64,000 nucleotides of DNA from Chitinophaga pinensis (GCF_007896845.1 NZ_VOHS01000028.1:1-64000), one strand, 5' to 3'. Numbered from the stretch's first letter, positions 1-8,633 are shown. A program made the numbers and translations. Notes: generated by a model not told the origin, from the letters alone.

Positions 1-1
1 T

Positions 2-118
2 CTGCGCAGACTCAAACTGGAGCAGATAGCACTGTATCAGCTTCACCGTATCGACCCTAAAGTACCTGCAGAGATCAGCTTTGACTTCCTGGCGAAAGCA
101 CGCAACAAGGTAAAATAA
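2..118 (+). CDS. C-terminal end of an unrecognised protein (partial)
   Basis: The window opens inside a reading frame that runs 38 codons to a TAA at 116-118. The residues are charged and helical-looking, ending in ISFDFLAKARNKVK. I do not recognise the family from this tail. The 5' part lies outside the window. Immediately downstream begins an aldo/keto reductase fragment that lacks its N-terminal half, so the junction near 118-122 may mark a deletion or an assembly join. Confidence 0.5.
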   Translation: MRRLKLEQIALYQLHRIDPKVPAEISFDFLAKARNKVK

Positions 119-121
119 ACA

Positions 122-500
122 CCTCGGATTATCTGAAGTGTCCGTGGATGAATTAAACTCGCTCAGCAACATTTTAAGGTAGTTTCTGTACAGAACCGCT
201 ATAGTGTACTGGATCGTCAATGGGAATCAGTATTAGAATATTGTAAGTCGAGAACATCGCTTTCATTCCATGGTTCCCGATAGGTGGCGGTATGGTGCAG
301 CTGGAGAAAAACTGCAGAAAATAGCTGACCGTAAACAGATACGATGCATCAGCTGGCATTAGCGTGGTTATTACATCATGCAGATAATATTCTGTTGATA
401 CCGGTACATCCCATGTTGCTCACCTTGAGAGAACGTAAAGGCAGCTACTATAGAATTAACGGCTGATGATATGAAGGAAACGGTCTGGTTTAGTAAATAA
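122..500 (+). pseudogene. Aldo/keto reductase, C-terminal fragment with multiple frameshifts
   Basis: Reading across frames gives a clear C-terminal third of an aldo/keto reductase: LGLSEVSVDELN, then KVVSVQNRYSVLDRQWES, ENIAFIPWFPIGGG, HQLALAWLLHHADNILLIPG, TSHVAHLEENVKAATIELTA and a TAA at 498-500. These match the family's substrate-loop and NADP-binding end. The frame breaks near 158, 250, 307-311, 338, 403 and 429. Each is repaired by adding one base to an existing run (c, g, a, g, g, g). No in-frame stop or substitution damage is otherwise seen. The N-terminal barrel is absent, so this is a real truncation or an assembly join on top of either sequence error or decay. Confidence 0.8.
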
Positions 501-515
501 TATTACAAACTGATC

Positions 516-553
516 AGACAATAAAGCTGTCATTACTGACAGCTTTATTGTCT
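516..553. terminator. Bidirectional hairpin terminator
   Basis: A perfect 17-bp inverted repeat (arms 516-532 and 537-553, loop ttac) sits just after the aldo/keto reductase fragment. It can serve it and the minus-strand lipoprotein remnant that ends at 689. No strong T tract follows. Confidence 0.75.
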
Positions 554-688
554 GCATATCAAAATGTTATAACTTCTCAAAAATCCGATACTGATTCCTC
601 TGAAACAATCATCTGCGCATCCATCCTCTACATACCCACAACTTGAGATCATCCCGTTATTCTTTGCTTCAAAATAATCTTCACATTA

Positions 689-1078
689 TCACGCTTTTTT
701 CAGCCAATCATTCTTTGCGCTACCATAGATATCATCCAATGTGAATAATCCCGCGCCATCAGTATGGGATCCCAGACCAGAAGCATCCTCCTCCCATTGT
801 ATACGGACCACCTGCTGAGAACTGCCCCATACGGGTTTCCTTATGCACATGAACGTCCTGTGACACTCCTTCCCGTACAGTAATAATAGTTTCAGATGCC
901 GTACCTGTCCAGCTGCCCGTTGCTACCATATAACGGTAGGAATTACCGGAAGATGCTTTAAAGCTTGTCCAGGCTTTTCACTTTTGGAATAATCGTCTCC
1001 ATACTCCATGTCTTTCTTACAGGATATAAACAATGAGGCGATTAACAGCAGAATAAGAGGGTAAATGTTGATTTTCAT
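689..1078 (-). pseudogene. Small lipoprotein, frameshifted
   Basis: The minus-strand start at 1078 gives a signal peptide with a lipobox (LLLLIASLFISCKKD), so this was a secreted lipoprotein. The frame breaks near 975-978, where adding one A restores ASSGNSYRYMVATGSWTGTA. It breaks again near 835, after which QVVRIQWEEDASGLGSHTDG and FTLDDIYGSAKNDWLKKA follow to a stop at 689. No domain is recognised. The start is intact and the body reads as protein in pieces, so this is a recently broken gene or a sequence-error victim. Confidence 0.6.
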
Positions 1079-1221
1079 AACAATGCGGGTTTCAAAGTAT
1101 AACGGGCAGAAGGGTGTAAAGTTACATTTAATGTGTAATCCTGTTTTGTGCCGGATCAGTATATTTTACATATATCGATTCCCCCTTTTTACTATTTTTA
1201 CAGACAGTTTATTACAAACCA

Positions 1222-1555
1222 ATGAAGAGAGTTCCATATATTCTTATGTATATCATACGGTGGCCGCGTGGTGCATGTTATTCTATCAATTCATGACCCC
1301 GGTAAAAGACGGGCTATATTGTCGTTACTCACCAGCTGTGCGTTCTATAGCTTAATCTGGGCGGTAATGGTATCTCTCTTTCAACGCCTGTTCGGATGGA
1401 GAGATATGGCATGTTATTGCTTCCTGTGGCAATATGATCATATTTCTGTTGGGAATGGACAAGTCTACATTCTTGTTTATGATCGGACTGATGTTGATCA
1501 GTGTGTTGGTCTCGCTGACGAAAATATTTGCGTACAGAAGAAAGAATCCCCGCTA
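1222..1555 (+). pseudogene. Small membrane protein, frameshifted
   Basis: Pieces in different frames read as hydrophobic protein: a start at 1222 (MKRVPYILMYII), then KRRAILSLLTSCAFYSLIWA with a following hydrophobic stretch, then MIIFLLGMDKSTFLFMIGLM and a basic tail RRKNPR ending at the TAG at 1553-1555. At least two transmembrane segments are visible. At least two frame changes are needed, near 1265 and 1405, and each looks like a net two-base loss. The family is not recognised. Confidence 0.5.
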
Positions 1556-1570
1556 GTCCGCATTCATCTT

Positions 1571-1616
1571 TTAAACACAAGAGGTCGTCCTGTTCTGGGC
1601 GACCTCTTGTGTTTAA
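1571..1616. terminator. Hairpin terminator between convergent gene remnants
   Basis: A 17-bp inverted repeat (arms 1571-1587 and 1600-1616) separates the plus-strand membrane remnant from the minus-strand beta-barrel remnant that ends at 1630. Confidence 0.75.
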
Positions 1617-1629
1617 AGATAAAAGACAT

Positions 1630-2384
1630 TTACAAACTAAACGCATAGCCCACTACAACTACAGCAGCACCCGTTTTATTGGCGCCGTTCATTTTATCTT
1701 TCTGAATATCTATAAATCCGTAATTGCCGCCTCCTTCAATAAACCACTCCCCTTCCCTACCGTACAAGCGACACCTACTGGCCGCTGATACCAGCATTAA
1801 ATCCACGCAGGTCGTCTTTTATATCCTCTGTATTATCAAATGACTGAGCTCCTCCAGTAGTGCTTGCTGATGCCTTCATCAAGGTACACCGGACTGGATC
1901 CTGTAGTTTTATTTTTTGCAGATAACAGGAAGCTGGCAAAAGGTCCTGCCGCCACATAGATATTCCGCGGCATTTATCGGGAAATGATATTTAGCGAGTA
2001 TAGGTACCATCAGGTAATTAAACTTCGCCTCACTTTTATAATCCGCATACAAATATTGCGGTGCCTGTCCCGGCGGGAATAAAGCTTCCATTTGCGGAGG
2101 TACGGTAAAAGCCTGATTCCCATCTTTTTTACCTCCTTGTGAAGAGTATTCCAATTGTGGCTGAATAGAGAAATGTTTAGAAAGATGAATTCAACATGAA
2201 TAGCTGCATCAGGGCCTAAGCGGGAACCATAACCACTACTGATAGGATTCTCTCCGTCGCCGGAAGTCAGATTGGGGATACTGAGTCCTGCCTTGATACC
2301 AATATCAATGCGGCTTTGTGCGAAAGAATGATGCATGATCAGAAAGGTGGTGCTAAACGCAAGCCAGTAGATAGCCTTTTCCAT
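1630..2384 (-). pseudogene. Outer-membrane beta-barrel protein (PorT/OMP_b-brl type), frameshifted
   Basis: The start at 2384 gives a signal peptide ending in SFAQ, followed by RIDIGIKAGLSIPNLTSGDG, the typical first strand of Bacteroidota PorT-like outer-membrane barrels. Later pieces fit the same family: QPQLEYSSQGGKKDGN, NYLMVPILAKYHF, AAGPFASFLLSAKNKTTGSS, EWFIEGGGNYGFIDIQ and the terminal strand GAAVVVVGYAFSL with TAA at 1630-1632. The frame breaks near 2188 (one T restores it), 1955, 1860, 1779 (one C) and 1749-1752 (one G). The protein would be about 250 residues. Nearly all breaks are homopolymer contractions. Confidence 0.75.
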
Positions 2385-2574
2385 TCTTTAAGTTTTTGGT
2401 GTTAATAGTGAACGTTGAGAAAGAACTTATGGGGTTTCCTTTTGGAATTACAAATTATAAGTATCCGAAGATAGCAAAAAAGGGTAAACCGGACAGTACA
2501 ATACACACTATACGAACCTGGATGTCTTAAAAATTCCTTATAATTTTCATGATCTGACCGGGAAATGTGGTTTT

Positions 2575-2901
2575 ATGTACTTTTCTTTCAGTAATCCAGT
2601 ATTATGGCAAACAGCAGTAAATCACCACATCCTCAATACGTCCACCAACCTGCTGGGCTTTTGTTTAATTGTGCTGACCTCCATCAAGGTCATGCACTTT
2701 AATCATAGTACACTGATTGATGAGTACCGGCATAGCAGCATTCTTTTAATGGCCAGCTGCTTTCTTTCCTTCCTGTCTATGCGTGCGGAAGGCAGCCGTA
2801 GCAGCGAGCGTATGGAAAAGATGGCTGATTATGTGTTCCTGATTGCATTGATCTGTGTAAGTGTGACCATTGTACTGGTCTCCTTTAACATTATCTCATA
2901 A
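2575..2901 (+). CDS. Small membrane protein of unknown function
   Basis: This 108-residue protein is intact, unlike its neighbours. It has a hydrophobic segment around residues 25-40, a short charged stretch (DEYRHSS), a second hydrophobic segment around 58-70, a charged turn with EGSRSSERMEK, and a C-terminal hydrophobic segment around 88-106. Three membrane helices are likely. It points toward the convergent fatty-acid-hydroxylase gene ending 18 bases downstream. I do not recognise a family and infer no function. Confidence 0.6.
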   Translation: MYFSFSNPVLWQTAVNHHILNTSTNLLGFCLIVLTSIKVMHFNHSTLIDEYRHSSILLMASCFLSFLSMRAEGSRSSERMEKMADYVFLIALICVSVTIVLVSFNIIS

Positions 2902-2919
2902 GATCCTGGCGGTCTTTCT

Positions 2920-3519
2920 CTATTTATAAGTCTTGAAAAGGCGATCCCATATACTGGTGTAAAAGCCAAAATTGTGCTGTATATCCTGATGGTGATTGTG
3001 GTGAAAAGTAGAAGTACCCAGATATTTAATCAGCGGCATCCGCAAGATCCTTTCCGGTAGAGGCTCTATCCCCAGATGACCTGCCAGTCCGAAGATAACG
3101 TTGATGGTCAGGTAGATCACAATAGCGTAGATATTGAATGGATAGACTATCAATAATAGCAGCCACAAACTACCAAAACCAAATGTTTCAACAGGATGAA
3201 GCACGAACAGGTCTATCGGCTTTGGATCAACAGCTTCATGGTGCAGATGGTGCACCGCTTTATACAGGAATGTTTGTGAATAGCGATATGAAAAACATAC
3301 ATCACAGGTCCATAGCCATAAAGAGCAAAAGAAATCCAACAGTATACCCCATGAAATACCCATGGCAATCTTGATAATCCCATGTTTCCACAACCAGAAA
3401 CCGACATAGGTGATGATGGTATTGATGATATTGGTAATAACGCAAATACCCCATTCTTTTGCCGTATAGGGGCCTTTATAGAAGAAACGGCCTATTAGCA
3501 GGACGCCACAGGTGATCAT
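2920..3519 (-). CDS. Sterol desaturase / fatty acid hydroxylase family protein, N-terminus uncertain
   Basis: An integral-membrane di-iron hydroxylase of the fatty acid hydroxylase superfamily. Histidine-box motifs are visible: HHLHHE (about residue 90), the HPVET segment and HNHHQDIQHNFG near the C-terminus (about 173). Several hydrophobic helices separate them. Family members usually carry another helix before the first box. The frame stays open upstream of 3519 to about 3590 and reads VWLIFLLENVMIT without an ATG, while another frame starting near 3588 gives NIETLLNYLLYYP. A frame break near 3555 has therefore probably removed the true start. The expected role is hydroxylation of a lipid or carotenoid; the substrate cannot be told. 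Confidence 0.7.
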   Translation of the reverse strand: MITCGVLLIGRFFYKGPYTAKEWGICVITNIINTIITYVGFWLWKHGIIKIAMGISWGILLDFFCSLWLWTCDVCFSYRYSQTFLYKAVHHLHHEAVDPKPIDLFVLHPVETFGFGSLWLLLLIVYPFNIYAIVIYLTINVIFGLAGHLGIEPLPERILRMPLIKYLGTSTFHHNHHQDIQHNFGFYTSIWDRLFKTYK

Positions 3520-3653
3520 TACATTTTCCAGCAGGAAAATGAGCCAGACATACCGGTGGGTAATATAGCAGATAGTTGAGTAGTGTTTCGATATTCACAA
3601 TAATGTAATCTAAACAAAAGCTATCTTTATGTATCCCTTTAACTTTTATTCCT

Positions 3654-4206
3654 ATGAGAGATCTGTTGGCGCTTAGCTTTGGTTATCTCGGATGCCTTTT
3701 CACCGGATATGCATTTGCTATTATATTTTGCTGATCGGCGCCCGCCATATTGATTTCCTGCGCAACAATAAGATAAGACTGCTGGAAGCTTCCAATATAA
3801 CTGCAGCCTTCATAGGTATACTGCTTGTTGTCATACTGATAGCTGAACTGATCTGGCACTATTACTATGATCCGGCTGATGGTCATGTGTTTTTCAGTTA
3901 TCGCTTCAGAGCCTATCTCCCTGCATGATATTACTAACCGGCACAGCTATGCTGTCGCTCTCTGCCAGAATACGGCAAAGCATAGCGGTCACACTGTTGC
4001 TGATTGTGTTGTTCAATATAAGTTGGATGGTAGAAACTATCTGGAAGACAATCACGCGTTTCTACGGCGATCATCTTCCCGGTAGCTGGTCGTATTATGT
4101 TGCCCCCTGGTATGAATACGTCCTGTTTTTATTACTATACACTGTTGTATTCCTGATACCAACATTGCTGGTATTTAAAATACGGGAAGCCTGTAAAAAA
4201 GGCTGA
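3654..4206 (+). pseudogene. Polytopic membrane protein, two frameshifts
   Basis: Start MRDLLALSFGYLGCLFTGYA at 3654. Adding one T at 3714-3716 joins this to YYILLIGARHIDFLRN and a long hydrophobic stretch. Adding one A at 3925 joins YRFRAYLPA to MILLTGTAMLSLSARIRQ and on to the stop at 4206. The repaired protein would be about 183 residues with four or five membrane helices and a basic C-terminus (REACKKG). The family is not recognised. A -7-like box TATCTTTA lies at 3622-3629. Single-base losses in runs suggest sequence error or very recent inactivation. Confidence 0.55.
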
Positions 4207-4214
4207 GGCCTGCT

Positions 4215-4987
4215 TTATTTCGCAGATAGCGCAGCCAGTAATTTCTCTGCCGTAGGGGCAGCAGAAGCAGGATTCTGTCCGGTAATCAACAGGCCGTCCT
4301 GTACTGCAAATGGGCCCCATGGGGTTTCGCTTTTCTCATATTTAGCGCCACGCGCTTTCAACATGTCTTCCAGAGAGAAAGGCACAACGTGGGTCGTCTG
4401 ACCGGTTTGTTCTTCATTGTTGGAGTAGCCGGTAACTGTTTTACCATTGATAAAGTAAGCGCCGTTCTTTGTTTTGATATTCTTTAAAGCTGCCGGACCA
4501 TGACAGACAAAAGCAACAGGTTTTTGCTGTGCAATAAATGCCTGAATGAGGGCAATTGATGGTGCATTTTCGGGCAGGTCCCACATAGGCGCATGTCCAC
4601 CGGGATAGAATACAGCATCGTAGTCTTTCGCGTTAACAGTGCTCAGTTTTACCGTATTATTCAATGCTGCCTGCGCCTGTGCATCCCCCAGAAATTGTTT
4701 TGCGGATGGCGTCAGAAAATCAGGTAATATGCTTCGGGGATCTACGGGCGCTTTACCTCCATTGGGAGAAGCAATCGTCAATGCAATATTATTTCTTTTA
4801 ACAGGTAGTAGGGAGTTGTAAACTCTTCGAGCCAGAGTCCCATTTTAGTACCATCTTTCAGTGCGGAAAATGAGGTCACCACGATGAGTACTTTCTTTGT
4901 TTTCTGTGCGAATACGCTTGTTGTGTGTAGTGCCAGTAAGGAGAACAGGGCCATCAATGCTGTGACATATTTTATCTTCGCTTGCAT
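4215..4987 (-). pseudogene. Secreted DJ-1/PfpI family protein, one frameshift
   Basis: The N-terminal piece (from 4987, MQAKIKYVTALMALF) has a signal peptide ending in SVFAQ and then KKVLIVVTSFSALKDG and GLWLEEF. The second piece, in another frame to the stop at 4215, has VFYPGGHAPMWDLPEN and FVCHGPAALKNIK, the nucleophile elbow with Cys of the class I glutamine amidotransferase-like DJ-1/PfpI/Hsp31 fold, and GYSNNEEQTG. Adding one A at 4792-4794 fuses them (LLKENNIALTIASPNGG). The start at 4987 is chosen because a promoter box CAAAGCTA on the plus strand (TAGCTTTG on the minus) at 5002-5009 makes the upstream ATG at 5002 unlikely. The likely role is a periplasmic chaperone or glyoxalase-like enzyme. 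Confidence 0.75.
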
Positions 4988-5046
4988 ATATTTATTTTTC
5001 ACAAAGCTACATTTAGGTGCTACCTTGCGACAAGGACCTGCATCAC

Positions 5047-5078
5047 AGATTTGATGTGATGTAGATCACATCAAATCT
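5047..5078. promoter_or_regulatory. CRP-type palindromic operator
   Basis: A 13-bp perfect inverted repeat (arms 5047-5059 and 5066-5078, 6-bp spacer) lies between the divergent DJ-1-like gene and the Crp-family gene. Its core is TGTGA-N6-TCACA, exactly the classical Crp/Fnr-family consensus. It lies 27 bases before the chosen ATG of the regulator, so autoregulation and control of the divergent gene are likely. Confidence 0.75.
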
Positions 5079-5104
5079 ATTCACCATTGCGTTCAACTGA
5101 GCTT

Positions 5105-5668
5105 ATGTATCCGGCGCTGAGAAAACATTTTGCTGAATTAGCGGATCTGACTGATGTCGAATATGAACGTATAGTGGCTTGCTTTAAAGAGAAGCGGTTT
5201 AAAAAACACGCCATCATTCTACATCAGGGCGACCCTGTCAATCATGAATACTTTGTAATGAAAGGCTTATTGAAAACTTTTCTGGTAGATGATAACGGCA
5301 AAGAGCATATCCTGCAATTCTCCATGGAAAACTGGTGGGTATCAGATTATCAGGCAATGCATACCGGTGCCCCCTCCTCTTTTATTATTCAATGTCTCGA
5401 GGATGTTGAGTTGTTGTATATGTCTTATGATGACCGGAAAAGGCTGTGTGACGAGATCCATCAATACGAGCGTTTCTGCAGACTGAAAGTCACTTCCGGC
5501 TTTATCAGTATGCAAAACAGAGTGATGGCCCTGTTGAAGAATGATGCGCAGTCGAGATATCAGCAGTTATTGAATCAGTACCCCACTTTAGTCCAGCGTG
5601 TGCCTAAAGCAATGATAGCCGCCTACCTCGGCGTAAGCAGAGAAACTTTGAGCAGGTTGCAGGTATAA
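5105..5668 (+). CDS. Crp/Fnr family transcriptional regulator
   Basis: A cytoplasmic regulator with an N-terminal cupin-like effector domain (about residues 10-125: IILHQGDPVNHEYFVMKGLL) and a C-terminal helix-turn-helix (AAYLGVSRETLSRL). No FNR-type Cys cluster is seen and the cAMP-binding Arg motif is not evident, so the ligand is unknown, as is usual for Bacteroidota members. A TTG start at 5087 is possible but ATG 5105 is preferred. The protein stops only three residues after the recognition helix, slightly shorter than most relatives, so a small 3' frameshift cannot be excluded. A perfect TGTGA-N6-TCACA palindrome lies just upstream. Confidence 0.85.
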   Translation: MYPALRKHFAELADLTDVEYERIVACFKEKRFKKHAIILHQGDPVNHEYFVMKGLLKTFLVDDNGKEHILQFSMENWWVSDYQAMHTGAPSSFIIQCLEDVELLYMSYDDRKRLCDEIHQYERFCRLKVTSGFISMQNRVMALLKNDAQSRYQQLLNQYPTLVQRVPKAMIAAYLGVSRETLSRLQV

Positions 5669-5674
5669 ACACTA

Positions 5675-6475
5675 TTATTCTGCCAGTTGATCTATGGCGT
5701 CTTCCGGAATATCGAAATACAGATAGGTGATATTGATGTTCAGCACTTCTTTCATCGGGATGATCAGGTAATCTCCCTTCACAGGCATGGAGTCGCCTGT
5801 ATGCTGATCATAAAAGCTGGACTTACCGGCTTCCACATGCGGTTTATCTGATCTGAATTCTTTTCGCAGATCTCTTTTCACAGCACGTTGCAACACGATA
5901 TAATCCAGTTCAGTAGATTTTGGTTTATAGTAGTATTTCACAAGGATCCCCGAATACAAAATACTGGCTTCCTTTGTATTGGCCAGTACATCCAGATATA
6001 CGAGGTCAATGTTGGATACATTGCTATGTTCACCGGAAATGTTCAGAATATCTCCTTCAAATGCTTCATACCATTCATTCCCCAGACCAAATAAACGGGA
6101 TACCAGCTTCCATTGCAATTCCAGTTTATTGATGAGAAATCCCAGTACACCACCAAGAAAAATGGCCATCAGGTTATATCCCAAAAATTTGATGATATCC
6201 GGACCCAGTATGGCGTTATTCAGATTGAATCTTGAGTTGGAGTAAATGATATTGAGTATCAGGTCAAACTTCACAGTTACATTGAACAGACAGAAGCACA
6301 GCAGGATAATAATATGGATTACAATAGGTACCACTGTGAATACCCATATAGAATCAGTAATTGATAAAGTTGACAGCAGTCCTTTCAGATTTTCGAGGCG
6401 GTTTACAGCTAGTCTGAAGGATATTGCAGGAAGAAATAACAACGTAAGGATAAAAGCACCTAATGCTAAATTCAT
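5675..6475 (-). CDS. Membrane-anchored protein of unknown function
   Basis: This 266-residue protein has an N-terminal hydrophobic segment (residues 2-22), a second around 45-66 (VVPIVIHIIILLCFCLF) and a third around 100-118 (GYNLMAIFLGGVLGFLI). A soluble C-terminal domain of about 145 residues follows, rich in beta-type sequence and containing LDYIVLQRAVKRDL and YLIIPMKEVLNINITYLYF. The topology suggests a cytoplasmic C-terminal domain. No known family is recognised with confidence. The gene is convergent with the Crp-family gene, with only six bases between stops. Confidence 0.65.
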   Translation of the reverse strand: MNLALGAFILTLLFLPAISFRLAVNRLENLKGLLSTLSITDSIWVFTVVPIVIHIIILLCFCLFNVTVKFDLILNIIYSNSRFNLNNAILGPDIIKFLGYNLMAIFLGGVLGFLINKLELQWKLVSRLFGLGNEWYEAFEGDILNISGEHSNVSNIDLVYLDVLANTKEASILYSGILVKYYYKPKSTELDYIVLQRAVKRDLRKEFRSDKPHVEAGKSSFYDQHTGDSMPVKGDYLIIPMKEVLNINITYLYFDIPEDAIDQLAE

Positions 6476-6511
6476 TTTTTGAGGCAGATATGGCTAAATA
6501 TGGATATCGGG

Positions 6512-6706
6512 TTACATAGAAGTCACTTTGCGTACCCTTACTTCAAGGTCACGCTGAGATCTTCCATCATTGATGGCAACATGAAAAGGAATAGCAACGC
6601 CATTGGATAATTGTTTGAAATTATTCACAACAGCTGCAATTAATGCATTAGAAGCCTGTGTACTCTTTAAGAAGGCAGTACCCTTTTTGCTAATTTTTGC
6701 TTTCAT
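6512..6706 (-). CDS. Small conserved-looking protein, unknown function
   Basis: From the ATG at 6706 the product is 64 residues (MKAKISKKGTAFLKSTQASN ... LEVRVRKVTSM), basic and soluble. A longer start at 6832 would give 106 residues. The shorter one is favoured because a -7 box (CAAATATA on the plus strand, TATATTTG on the minus) lies at 6713-6720, right before it, which would leave little or no leader. No family is recognised. Confidence 0.5.
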   Translation of the reverse strand: MKAKISKKGTAFLKSTQASNALIAAVVNNFKQLSNGVAIPFHVAINDGRSQRDLEVRVRKVTSM

Positions 6707-6870
6707 GATACCCAAATATAAGGGTTTTTCCTGCAAAGCAGCAATCACCCACATAAAACCCTGTTTAACAATCAGATACAATAAATCTTTACCATTTACT
6801 ATAACGGTATTTCTCCCCTTTTCTGATAGCACGCCACAAAAATAATTTCCTGTTTTATGTCAAACAAACC

Positions 6871-6878
6871 TATATTTG
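6871..6878 (+). promoter_or_regulatory. Promoter -7 box for the NADH dehydrogenase-like gene
   Basis: TATATTTG matches the Bacteroidota -7 consensus TAnnTTTG and lies 38 bases before the ATG at 6916. Confidence 0.65.
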
Positions 6879-6915
6879 CGACAACACGTATCCGAATTAT
6901 CTAAATTAACTCTTT

Positions 6916-8103
6916 ATGAAGCATCTTATCATTATAGGTGGTGGTTTTTCAGGATTCTGGAGTGCCATGAGCGCTGTCAGACAAAGCCGGGAAATGGGAA
7001 AAACGGCAGATCTGAAGATCACCGTGATCAACAAAGACAATTACTTAACCAGTCGCCCGAGATTGTACGAAGCACATCTTGATACTGTACGAACCAATAT
7101 CCAGCCCCTGCTGGAACCATTGGGTGTCTCACTGCTGACCGGTCTGGTAACAGATATTCAGCCGGCACAGCATAGTCTGACTCTGGAACAGGATGGTCAG
7201 CAAAAAACATTAACGTATGATTATCTGATCGTTGCAGCAGGTAGCAGATTAAAACGTCCTGATATTCCGGGAGCAGAAAGCATCCATCATATTGACGATT
7301 TTCAGGGTGCTACGCGGTTACACACGCATATTGCCCAACTGGCAGCAGGTGGTTTTAAAGAAAATGGCGCTGATACTGTTGTGGTAGTTGGTGGTGGATT
7401 AACCGGACTGGAGATTGTGACAGGTGTGCAGGATATTGTCAATAAATATGCTGACCGGCAGATAAAGGTCGTATTGATTGACCGGCAGGGTAATGTGGGC
7501 GGCGCCTATTCTCCTGAAGCCCGGACTTATATTAACGAGGTGCTGCTGCATCAAAATATTGAATTACGTCTCGGTACGCTACCCGTAAAGGTTGACAAAA
7601 ACATCGTCTATCTGGCTAACGGAGAGCAGATCCCTGCGGGCACCGTGGTATGGACTGCCGGTCTGGAAGCGAGTCCGCTACATGCTTTCTTCAATGGCGA
7701 CAAAGACAATATGAACAGACTTGCCGTTGACGAATACTTCAAATTACCGGGTTACAACAATATCATGGTAACAGGAGATGCGGCCCTCTCCAAACCAGAT
7801 GGTGTGAACCATGCACTGATGTCTTGTCAGTATTCCCTGTTTCAGGGCAAGTGGTCTGGCCATAATGCAGTTGCTGATCTGTTTGGTGGAGAGAAACTAC
7901 CTTATGTACAATCCTCTTATGTAACCTGCGTAGACCTCGGACCGGAGAAGGCATTATTTACGAGAGGATTCGAAAGAAAAATGGAAGCTAACGAAGCAGC
8001 GGGTAAGCAGATCAAAATGGAAATTAACACTGTATGGATCGTACCATCTCCTGACCCTGAGGCAAACGTTGCGGCTGCAATCCCGGCAGATCCTGCTTTT
8101 TAG
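6916..8103 (+). CDS. FAD-dependent NAD(P)H dehydrogenase (type II NADH dehydrogenase-like)
   Basis: A 395-residue single-polypeptide flavoprotein. The N-terminal FAD-binding fold starts immediately (HLIIIGGGFSGFWSAMSA), the second dinucleotide fold is at about residues 155-185 (DTVVVVGGGLTGLEIVTG), and the FAD-closing motif is near residue 285 (NIMVTGDAALSKPDG). TAGLEASPL fits the ATG/FAD-contact loop of NDH-2 and related pyridine nucleotide-disulfide oxidoreductases. There is no redox-active CxxxxC, so it is not a disulfide reductase. It probably passes electrons from NAD(P)H to a quinone or other acceptor at the inner membrane face. It is followed 32 bases later by an Rrf2-family regulator, suggesting redox-responsive control. 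Confidence 0.85.
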   Translation: MKHLIIIGGGFSGFWSAMSAVRQSREMGKTADLKITVINKDNYLTSRPRLYEAHLDTVRTNIQPLLEPLGVSLLTGLVTDIQPAQHSLTLEQDGQQKTLTYDYLIVAAGSRLKRPDIPGAESIHHIDDFQGATRLHTHIAQLAAGGFKENGADTVVVVGGGLTGLEIVTGVQDIVNKYADRQIKVVLIDRQGNVGGAYSPEARTYINEVLLHQNIELRLGTLPVKVDKNIVYLANGEQIPAGTVVWTAGLEASPLHAFFNGDKDNMNRLAVDEYFKLPGYNNIMVTGDAALSKPDGVNHALMSCQYSLFQGKWSGHNAVADLFGGEKLPYVQSSYVTCVDLGPEKALFTRGFERKMEANEAAGKQIKMEINTVWIVPSPDPEANVAAAIPADPAF

Positions 8104-8104
8104 C

Positions 8105-8112
8105 TATCTTTG
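8105..8112 (+). promoter_or_regulatory. Promoter -7 box for the Rrf2 gene
   Basis: TATCTTTG right after the stop of the upstream flavoprotein gene matches TAnnTTTG, so the regulator at 8136 can be transcribed independently as well as by read-through. Confidence 0.6.
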
Positions 8113-8135
8113 GGGGATAACCAGCTTAAAATTGT

Positions 8136-8633
8136 ATGCCATTACTGGGAAAAGGTGTTGAATACGCGATTCATTCAATGTATTATCTGGTGGACGCGTC
8201 CAGGGATAGTGCCATGACGATTGCGGATATGGCTACATTTCAGAATATCTCGGAAAGCTATCTCGCAAAGATCTTTACCCGTCTGCAGAAAGGAGGGCTT
8301 GTACGCTCAGCCCTCGGGGTGAAAGGAGGGTATGTACTGGCCAGACCAGCTGAGGATATCTCGTTCTGGGATATAGCCGTAGCAGTGGAAGGCAGAGTAT
8401 CTCTCTTCGAATGCCATGATGTACGTTCCGGTTGTGTGATTGGTATGACCAATGGAGGTCAGACAGGTGTATGTACCGTACATGCGGTTTTTCTGGAAGC
8501 CAGTCAGAAACTAGAAGCCTTCCTGAAAACAAGGAACCTGCGCTGGCTGCATACAACACTTCAGGGTATCATACCAGACGAAACGAGAGCAGAAGCAGAG
8601 AACTGGTTTAATCTTCAAAAGCTCAGAAAGTAA
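8136..8633 (+). CDS. Rrf2 family transcriptional regulator
   Basis: A 165-residue winged-helix regulator of the Rrf2/IscR/NsrR family. The N-terminus (GKGVEYAIHSMYYLVDAS) and the recognition region (ISESYLAKIFTRLQKGGLVR followed by a VKGGYVLAR wing) are typical. Three Cys lie in the sensor loop (FECHDVRSGC ... GVCTVHAVF), spaced C-x6-C-x12-C. This is wider than the usual IscR or NsrR spacing, so an iron-sulfur cluster is possible but unproven. Its position directly after an NADH dehydrogenase-like gene suggests it senses redox state, NO or oxygen and controls that gene. Confidence 0.88.
   Translation: MPLLGKGVEYAIHSMYYLVDASRDSAMTIADMATFQNISESYLAKIFTRLQKGGLVRSALGVKGGYVLARPAEDISFWDIAVAVEGRVSLFECHDVRSGCVIGMTNGGQTGVCTVHAVFLEASQKLEAFLKTRNLRWLHTTLQGIIPDETRAEAENWFNLQKLRK

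Noticed and set aside
174..359. Minus-strand open frame of 61 codons
   Set aside because: It is antisense to the aldo/keto reductase fragment, which explains this stretch much better.
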